This document shows positions 1 through 4,559 of a stretch of DNA of 6,811 bases, in pieces. The DNA is taken from positions 1-6,811 of the forward strand of contig DBYL01000011.1 of assembly GCA_002309835.1 (NCBI GenBank), given 5' to 3'. The stretch comes from Bacteroidales bacterium UBA1187 (GTDB lineage: Bacteria; Bacteroidota; Bacteroidia; Bacteroidales; Paludibacteraceae). The translations under genes were made by a program, and so were the position numbers. Under the pieces are notes generated by a model. The model was not told the origin of the DNA. It made no database searches and worked only from the letters and a program-made list of their open reading frames with translations. The number at the start of each line of letters is the position of its first letter. The first letter of the stretch is position 1.

Positions 1-24
1 TGCGGACAGGTGATGCCCGATTGA
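1..24 (+). CDS. Possible 3' end of an upstream gene (partial, cut by window edge)
   Basis: Frame 1 reads CGQVMPD and then TGA at 22-24. The GQVM ending resembles the last residues of the tails on two other proteins here, which end GAEVM (gene at 693-1886) and GQEVK (gene at 3147-4547). It could therefore be the end of another secreted protein with the same tail. Seven codons are far too few to prove coding, and no hairpin terminator follows, only a T-rich stretch at 39-56. This is inference from tail similarity only. Confidence 0.3.
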   Translation, partial: CGQVMPD

Positions 25-54
25 GTAAATCTGAGACGCTTTTTTACTTTTTTA

Positions 55-86
55 TTTGCATATATCGAAAAAAAGCAGTAAATTCG
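55..86 (+). promoter_or_regulatory. Bacteroidota promoter for the lipoprotein gene
   Basis: TTTG at 55-58, a 20-base spacer, then TAAATTCG at 79-86. The latter matches the Bacteroidota -7 consensus TAnnTTTG with one mismatch (C for T). An A-run followed by GCAG precedes the -7 box, as at two other promoters in the window. Transcription would begin near 90-93, giving a 5' UTR of roughly 35 bases. Confidence 0.65.
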
Positions 87-99
87 CAGCGCAAATTTA
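79..99. repeat. Imperfect inverted repeat over the -7 box
   Basis: TAAATTCGC (79-87) and GCAAATTTA (91-99) are reverse complements at 8 of 9 positions around the 3-base centre AGC. The left arm is the -7 box. The single mismatch coincides with the base where this -7 box departs from consensus. Three other promoters in the window have a comparable repeat at the same place. Confidence 0.6.
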
Positions 100-127
100 C
101 TAGTAACCATTTTAAAATTCGAACATT

Positions 128-559
128 ATGAAAAAAATCCTTGTTGCGCTGATGGCGCTGAGTTTAGTAACTGTGGGATTCTCCTCGTGTGATAACGGCC
201 TGGAGCGTACTGCAGATCCTGCTACGCAACCGATTGCCGGAAAGACCTATCGTGAGCTGACCGGTTCCGGAGACGGCTATGCACAACTGACGTTCCTCAT
301 GAATTACAAATGTACATTGATTGCCAAGCAGGACAACGCAGCCCCTATAACGAACTCGAACTTCGAGTGGTGGATGAGTCCGAACGATACGCAGGTGGTT
401 GTACGTTATGCACGAGGTGCGTACGACAAGACGACAGGTATATCGCTTTCCGGTAAGACTTTCCTTTCTGGGTCGTATGATGCCACTAAGAAGATGGTGA
501 CCTTAAGCGGTGAGTTCAACGGGCAGACGATCACCTACTATATGAAAGAAGTAGATTAA
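128..559 (+). CDS. Small exported lipoprotein of unknown function
   Basis: The product has 143 residues. Residues 1-20 form a lipoprotein signal peptide: KK, then a hydrophobic core, then FSSC with the predicted lipidated cysteine at 21. It should therefore be anchored in an envelope membrane, most likely the outer membrane. The mature part of about 120 residues alternates polar and hydrophobic stretches with many Gly, Thr and aromatic residues (for example FEWW at 79-82 and ISLSGKTFLSGSY at 105-117). This fits a small all-beta, perhaps lipocalin-like fold, but I do not recognise the family. It has its own promoter (55-86) and terminator (562-593), so it is probably monocistronic. It lacks the NGQ/DGQ C-terminal tail of its neighbours, as expected if lipid replaces that tail for attachment. 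The start is the only ATG between the promoter and the signal peptide. Confidence 0.85.
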   Translation: MKKILVALMALSLVTVGFSSCDNGLERTADPATQPIAGKTYRELTGSGDGYAQLTFLMNYKCTLIAKQDNAAPITNSNFEWWMSPNDTQVVVRYARGAYDKTTGISLSGKTFLSGSYDATKKMVTLSGEFNGQTITYYMKEVD

Positions 560-561
560 GC

Positions 562-593
562 AAAGAGAGTCCTTTTGGACTCTCTTTTTTTTT
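562..593 (+). terminator. Intrinsic terminator after the lipoprotein gene
   Basis: AAAGAGAGTCC (562-572) pairs perfectly with GGACTCTCTTT (577-587) around a TTTT loop. The T-run continues to 593. It starts two bases after the stop codon. This is a textbook Rho-independent terminator and isolates the gene from the one at 693. Confidence 0.93.
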
Positions 594-622
594 GTGCATA
601 ATTGCTAAAAACGAGCGAGTTA

Positions 623-654
623 CTTGCACAGGTCAAAAAAAAGTTGTAACTTTG
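623..654 (+). promoter_or_regulatory. Bacteroidota promoter for the 397-residue secreted protein
   Basis: CTTG at 623-626, a 20-base spacer, then TAACTTTG at 647-654, an exact TAnnTTTG match. An A-run (635-642) lies just upstream of the -7 box. The expected start is near 658-661, which gives a 5' UTR of about 33 bases. Confidence 0.85.
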
Positions 655-667
655 CCGTCGCAAAGTT
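648..667. repeat. Perfect 8-bp inverted repeat over the -7 box
   Basis: AACTTTGC (648-655) and GCAAAGTT (660-667) are exact reverse complements around the centre CGTC. The left arm contains most of the -7 box, and the right arm covers the expected first transcribed bases. An almost identical 20-bp element, with centre TGTC, lies at 3117-3136. Confidence 0.85.
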
Positions 668-692
668 TGGTGAAAAGTAAAATCAAGATATC

Positions 693-1886
693 ATGAGAAA
701 ACTATTTATCTTTTTAGCTGTCCTATGTGCGACGATGGCACAGGCGGCAACCGTGTACACGCGTATCAACTCCAAGCCTTCGGAGGGTTGGCCGGGGACA
801 TACCTGCTCGTCTATGAGAAATCCGACACAGAGGCTATCATATGGAATGGCGAAGATGCTTCCGGAAATGTCGTTACAGCTACCATTGCGGACGGGAAGA
901 TTACGTCTGAAGCTTTGGCAGACTATCAGGTGGTAGTGGCCCAAGAGGGAAACAAGTATTACGTTAAAGCCAAAGACGGTTATATCGGTTGCGACGCGAA
1001 GAAGAACGGACTGACGTTCACTACCGGAGGTCGTGAGTGTACGATCCAGCAGAACGGTTCGTACACGATGCTGGAGACGAATACCAACACCTGTCGTTTC
1101 CTATGCTATGAACCTTCGAAAGGCACTTATCGTTTCCGTTTCTACTATGACGCCAACAAGAAATGGGCGGATACGGACAAGCATAACATCCATTTCTACG
1201 CCCTCGGAGAGGTGGAGCAGCAGGAACCCGAGAATCAGTTGGACATCAACTATGCGCATGTGGAAATGTACGCTTGTGAGTCGAAGTTCCCGACGCAGAA
1301 TAACCCCTACGACCAATATTTCATGACGTTTATGTTCCTCGCGCAAGAGGAGAGCGATGACGCCGTGCCGCAGGTGGGTTTGGAGATCCTTGCGCCTACG
1401 CAGTACTCGATAGAAGGTACATATAAGTCCGATTATACGCCCGGTGTGAAGTATTTCCTCAACTGCCAGGCGGGTAGTAAGCACTCCTATTTCATCTTCC
1501 CCAACAAGTCCGAACAAGGCTGGGGACAGGCATCGTTGAGCCTTGCTGAGATGAAGATTACCAAGGTTGGCCCATCTACCAAGCCGAACGCCTATGTCTA
1601 TCATATCGAACTCGAGTTCACCGACTCGAACAAGAAGAACTGGAGTCTGGATAAGGACCTGGATGTATACGCATGGTGGATAGACTGCGACTGCTCGGGC
1701 AAAGAAGATGTGAACATGGATCCCGTAGCCTTCGAACTGGAGTCCGGTAATCATAACACGGAGTCAGAGCAAGCCATCGACGAGGTAGAAGCCATTAACA
1801 AGGCCACCAAGCGCTTCGTGAACGGTCAGCTCGTCATCGAGAAAAACGGCAAGATATACAATGCCCAAGGCGCGGAGGTTATGTGA
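693..1886 (+). CDS. Secreted multidomain protein with a short C-terminal tail, unknown function
   Basis: The product has 397 residues. Residues 1-18 are a signal peptide (MRKLFIFLAV core, cleavage after AQA). Residues about 20-172 resemble a domain often seen in secreted Bacteroidales proteins: a start of the type YxxI.S.P..W.GTYLLVYE, then short beta segments, an IGC motif at 98-100 and FRFYYDANKKW at 148-158. Residues about 183-345 form a second beta-rich region rich in aromatic residues, ending DVYAWWIDCDC (324-334). An acidic linker (about 350-368) leads to a tail at 369-397 containing NGQLVIEKNGKIYNAQG. This tail type recurs in the genes at 1950-2987 and 3147-4547, suggesting shared export or processing. 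No catalytic motif is evident; a role in surface binding is possible but unproven. The gene has its own promoter and a bidirectional terminator immediately downstream. Confidence 0.85.
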   Translation: MRKLFIFLAVLCATMAQAATVYTRINSKPSEGWPGTYLLVYEKSDTEAIIWNGEDASGNVVTATIADGKITSEALADYQVVVAQEGNKYYVKAKDGYIGCDAKKNGLTFTTGGRECTIQQNGSYTMLETNTNTCRFLCYEPSKGTYRFRFYYDANKKWADTDKHNIHFYALGEVEQQEPENQLDINYAHVEMYACESKFPTQNNPYDQYFMTFMFLAQEESDDAVPQVGLEILAPTQYSIEGTYKSDYTPGVKYFLNCQAGSKHSYFIFPNKSEQGWGQASLSLAEMKITKVGPSTKPNAYVYHIELEFTDSNKKNWSLDKDLDVYAWWIDCDCSGKEDVNMDPVAFELESGNHNTESEQAIDEVEAINKATKRFVNGQLVIEKNGKIYNAQGAEVM

Positions 1887-1916
1887 AAAGTACTAAGTAA
1901 ATCTGATGTGTTTGAC

Positions 1917-1947
1917 AAAAAGGCGACCAGTAACGGTCGCTTTTTTT
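1917..1947. terminator. Bidirectional intrinsic terminator between convergent genes
   Basis: GCGACC (1923-1928) pairs with GGTCGC (1935-1940) around the loop AGTAAC. The stem extends through a G-T pair and five A-T pairs (1917-1921 with 1942-1946). On the plus strand it ends in seven Ts. On the minus strand it is followed by five Ts, so it can serve both the gene ending at 1886 and the one whose stop codon is at 1950-1952. Confidence 0.9.
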
Positions 1948-1949
1948 GT

Positions 1950-2987
1950 CTAAAACCCCATCATGGTGTAGGTTCTATCCCCTTGGATGATGAGTATCTG
2001 TCCGTCGCGGAGGATTTTTTGCGTTTTGAGTCTCGCGTCTTCGCTCTCGATGCACTCGGAGTCTTGTGTTTTCGGCGGTCGGACATACTGATAGATTGGT
2101 GTGTCTTTTTTCTGATCGCTGGTGGTATAGAAGGTAGTAGCATCGAGCCATGCGAGAGACTCTCCTTGTTTCTCTTTCTCGTATGCCGCCACCTGCACGG
2201 GTTCGCGTTTGGCGGTAGCACTTAGGCTTTCATTTCCTTTCCGCTCCCATAGGAGAACGTATTCCTTATTTTTAATCGCCATCCATTGTCCATCGGGCGT
2301 GATATCTCCTCCAGTGCAGTAGTTGAAGACCGATCCGTTGCCCAAAGGGCATACCTCGGTGAGTTTTTGTACCGTTGTGCCGTAGTCGGTGCGGAAGGGC
2401 AGGGAGTAGAGATGGCAAACACCTCCTTCCACCTTATCTACGATATAGAAGGTCTGTTCTATGTTATCGTACATGAGGGTCTCGGTATTATGGGCTTTGT
2501 TATCGGGGAAGCCGAATCGGATAGTCTGAGCCGTGAGGGATACGGTACCGGAAGAGATAGCGGGTTCTTCGAAGAAATAGATGTCGTACTGGTCTGTGAA
2601 CTTCAGGTCGTTATCTCCTATCGCGCCTACGAAGAGATAATTCGTGCCCTGGTAGATGCCGGTGCATATATCTTCCCAGTCGTCTCGTGAGGAGTTAGTT
2701 GCCGTCAGTTTGACAGTCATGGCCAGTGTGCCATCGGGCTTCACTGCGACGATTTTTCGGTTGTCACCGGTGTTCTCATCGCCATGCGCCCAGAGATAGC
2801 CCGGGGTAGTACGTGAGCATGCCAGTCCGCTAGTCTCGGGCATGGTTTTCTTAGCCATCGTCCCGCACTCCGTACGGGTGAACTCTTTATTCTCCTGCAG
2901 GGCTGAACCGTTATATTTGATTCCTGTAGCCCACAGGGATGTAGCCATCATTAATCCGGCAGTAAACGCCAGAAGAAACCGTTTCAT
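1950..2987 (-). CDS. Secreted beta-propeller-like protein of unknown function
   Basis: The product has 345 residues, with a signal peptide at about 1-20 (MKRFLLAFTA..., cleavage near LWA). The body carries an ordered series of motifs: DDWEDI (102-107), GAIGDND (121-127), HNTETLMYD (166-174), GGDITPDG (226-233) and KQGESLAW (273-280). From memory this order matches a widespread bacterial extracellular family with DWEDIA / GDIGDN / NAEAL / GDISPDG / QGEAIAW motifs and predicted propeller blades. Its activity is not known to me. The acidic residues in these motifs could bind metal, which is inference. A charged linker (about 304-320) leads to a C-terminal tail with RDGQILIIQGDRTYTMMG (327-344). 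The tail is shared with neighbours but ends at GF, without the last V-x residues. The gene is divergent from the operon at 3147 and convergent with the gene at 693. Confidence 0.88.
   Translation of the reverse strand: MKRFLLAFTAGLMMATSLWATGIKYNGSALQENKEFTRTECGTMAKKTMPETSGLACSRTTPGYLWAHGDENTGDNRKIVAVKPDGTLAMTVKLTATNSSRDDWEDICTGIYQGTNYLFVGAIGDNDLKFTDQYDIYFFEEPAISSGTVSLTAQTIRFGFPDNKAHNTETLMYDNIEQTFYIVDKVEGGVCHLYSLPFRTDYGTTVQKLTEVCPLGNGSVFNYCTGGDITPDGQWMAIKNKEYVLLWERKGNESLSATAKREPVQVAAYEKEKQGESLAWLDATTFYTTSDQKKDTPIYQYVRPPKTQDSECIESEDARLKTQKILRDGQILIIQGDRTYTMMGF
1995..2015 (-). repeat. Near-identical tail-coding segment (copy 1)
   Basis: Read on the minus strand, this 21-base segment encodes ILRDGQI and differs at only two positions from 4473-4493 on the plus strand. 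Both lie at the same place in the C-terminal tail. The two genes show no comparable similarity in their bodies. Confidence 0.75.
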
Positions 2988-3002
2988 ATTGCTTGCGATT
3001 CA

Positions 3003-3022
3003 TAAATTTGCTTGCAAATTTA
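3003..3022. repeat. Perfect 9-bp inverted repeat over the -7 box of the propeller gene
   Basis: TAAATTTGC (3003-3011) and GCAAATTTA (3014-3022) are exact reverse complements around a TT centre. On the minus strand one arm is the consensus -7 box of the gene at 1950-2987. The other arm is itself a consensus -7 sequence on the opposite strand. Confidence 0.85.
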
Positions 3023-3046
3023 CAATATTTAGTGCAAATATGCAAG
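3015..3046 (-). promoter_or_regulatory. Bacteroidota promoter for the beta-propeller-like gene
   Basis: On the minus strand, CTTG (3043-3046), a 20-base spacer, then TAAATTTG (3015-3022), an exact TAnnTTTG match. The expected start is near 3008-3011, giving a 5' UTR of roughly 20-25 bases. It lies back to back with the promoter at 3092-3123, with 45 bases between the two -33 boxes. Confidence 0.85.
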
Positions 3047-3091
3047 AGAAAGGCGATAGTTATACATTTTTCAACATTTTTTGCACAAAAG

Positions 3092-3123
3092 CTTGTGTAT
3101 GTTATAAAAAAGCAGTAACTTTG
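3092..3123 (+). promoter_or_regulatory. Bacteroidota promoter for the two-gene operon
   Basis: CTTG at 3092-3095, a 20-base spacer, then TAACTTTG at 3116-3123. The sequence before the -7 box (A-run, then GCAG) matches that before the tRNA promoter at 6714-6745. The expected start near 3128-3130 gives a short 5' UTR of about 18 bases with no Shine-Dalgarno sequence. Confidence 0.87.
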
Positions 3124-3136
3124 CTGTCGCAAAGTT
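3117..3136. repeat. Perfect 8-bp inverted repeat over the operon's -7 box
   Basis: AACTTTGC (3117-3124) and GCAAAGTT (3129-3136) surround TGTC. The 20-bp element differs at a single base, in the centre, from the one at 648-667. It occupies the same position relative to the -7 box. Confidence 0.85.
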
Positions 3137-3146
3137 TATATAAGTC

Positions 3147-4547
3147 ATGAAGAAATTATTTTTCTTATTTGCGGCAGCCATGCTGTCGGTGCAGATGATG
3201 GCGGAGATGACGCCGATCTATTACGAGGGGTTCAGTCAGTGTTATGACGAAGAGGACACCCATTACGGGTATACCGGTGGTAACGACGGTCAGTGGGGTG
3301 GGGATATCGCCACGGCAGTGGTGATTTACCAGGATGCTCCCGAGTGGAGTTTTACATACTGCAATGCCGGTTATCAGTGTCTGAAAGTGGGTACGAGTCA
3401 GAAACAAGGTTCGGCCACTACGCCGACTATCGCCTGCGAAGGTGAAGCCGTGCTCTCTTTCCGTGTCGCGCCGTGGGAAGGCGACTCGATTTTCTACGTA
3501 TCCATCAGCGGTGCGACGACGACCGACCAGACGATGTTTCACCTCAAGAAACACCAGTGGACGGATGTCACTATCCGTCTCGCGGATATCGTAAGCGGAA
3601 TCAAGGTGACCTTCACTTCAACGAACAAGCATCGTTTCTTCTTGGATGATATCTGCGTTCGTCCGGCGGACCCGACGGTAGGTGCTATCCGCACGGTGGA
3701 AGGCGCTAAACTTGATTTCGGTCTGTTAGGCAAGAACTACCAGGCGCTCTCGCTGCCGCTGCATGTAGAGGGTGCGAACCTCGTGGGCAATATTACTGCG
3801 AGTCTGGAGGATGGTGAGAACCAACTCTTCCAACTGAGTGCCAACACTTTGCCCGCCGAAGGAGGCGAACTGACGGTGACCTGTCTGCCGGGGGCAGCTG
3901 CAGGAGACACGCACGGATGTTACCTCTATTTACGCGGAAAGGACGCACAAACGAGTCAGACGGTTGAGAAACGTATCACCGTTATGATGGAGGTGGCGAA
4001 CCTCAATCTGGAGGGTGCCGGCACTAAACCCGACCCGTACACATGCGCCGATGTTATTCTGTTGGCTAATAACGAAGGCACGGTTTGGACCGGCACGTAT
4101 TACTGGGTGACGGGTTATGTGCTCGGTGGTGTGAAACGCTATAACGATCTGGAGAACGGCGACTACGACGGTATCAGTTTTACGGATAAGTTATCGCTTG
4201 TGCTCGCGGCACGGCCGAATGAGCAGGATGAAGATAAATATATCACTGTGCAGATTAGCGAGAACGCGCGTGCGGCGCTGAACGTCGTGGATAATCCTGA
4301 ACTGATCGGTAAGCAGATCAAGGTACAAGGTCTGCTGCTGAACGATAAAGCAAATCCGCTGTATCTCGGTAAGCCCGGTGTACGTAATGTCCGCACCGAT
4401 GCGCAATATGTCCGTCCGGCGAAGGAGTCTCAGGACATCGACCAGATAGGTCAGGCACAAAAGGCAAGTAAGATCCTGCGCGACGGTCAGATATACCTTC
4501 TTCGCGGAGAGAAGATCTATACGCTCCAAGGGCAAGAAGTAAAATAA
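3147..4547 (+). CDS. Secreted multidomain protein: jelly-roll, Ig-like, OB-fold and C-terminal tail
   Basis: The product has 466 residues with a signal peptide at 1-19 (MKKLFFLFAAAML..., cleavage near MMA). Residues about 23-173 look like a carbohydrate-binding-type jelly roll, with YYEGFS at the start and FFLDDICVRP (164-173) as the typical closing strand. Residues about 180-283 resemble an Ig-like BACON or ASPM-type repeat (LDFGLLGKNY at 189-198, LPAEGGELTV at 235-244). Residues about 296-423 resemble the DUF6359 OB-fold domain: DPYTCADVI at 296-304, YYWVTGYVLGG at 318-328, then NPELIGKQIKVQGLL at 383-397. The tail carries RDGQIYLLRGEKIYTLQG (445-462). The architecture suggests binding or adhesion at the surface rather than catalysis, which is inference. 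It is the first gene of an operon with the FISUMP-DUF4846 gene 12 bases downstream. Confidence 0.87.
   Translation: MKKLFFLFAAAMLSVQMMAEMTPIYYEGFSQCYDEEDTHYGYTGGNDGQWGGDIATAVVIYQDAPEWSFTYCNAGYQCLKVGTSQKQGSATTPTIACEGEAVLSFRVAPWEGDSIFYVSISGATTTDQTMFHLKKHQWTDVTIRLADIVSGIKVTFTSTNKHRFFLDDICVRPADPTVGAIRTVEGAKLDFGLLGKNYQALSLPLHVEGANLVGNITASLEDGENQLFQLSANTLPAEGGELTVTCLPGAAAGDTHGCYLYLRGKDAQTSQTVEKRITVMMEVANLNLEGAGTKPDPYTCADVILLANNEGTVWTGTYYWVTGYVLGGVKRYNDLENGDYDGISFTDKLSLVLAARPNEQDEDKYITVQISENARAALNVVDNPELIGKQIKVQGLLLNDKANPLYLGKPGVRNVRTDAQYVRPAKESQDIDQIGQAQKASKILRDGQIYLLRGEKIYTLQGQEVK
4473..4493 (+). repeat. Near-identical tail-coding segment (copy 2)
   Basis: This 21-base segment encodes ILRDGQI and matches 1995-2015 (minus strand) at 19 of 21 positions. 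At the protein level the resemblance begins upstream, at QYVRP (residues 420-424 here, 300-304 in the other protein). Confidence 0.75.
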
Positions 4548-4559
4548 CACAAAAGAAAG

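Noticed and set aside
369..397. Canonical type IX secretion C-terminal domain
   Set aside because: The tails of the three secreted proteins are far shorter than a full sorting domain and lack its second half, so they are described only as a short related-looking tail. The numbers given here are residue positions in the protein encoded at 693-1886, where the tail is coded by about 1797-1883.
1101..1754. 217-codon open frame on the minus strand inside the gene at 693-1886
   Set aside because: It is fully inside a gene with a promoter, signal peptide and recognisable tail. Its translation has no domain signature and reads as an antisense shadow.
2286..2690. 134-codon open frame on the plus strand inside the propeller-like gene
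   Set aside because: It lies antisense to a motif-rich secreted protein and has no promoter or recognisable motif of its own.
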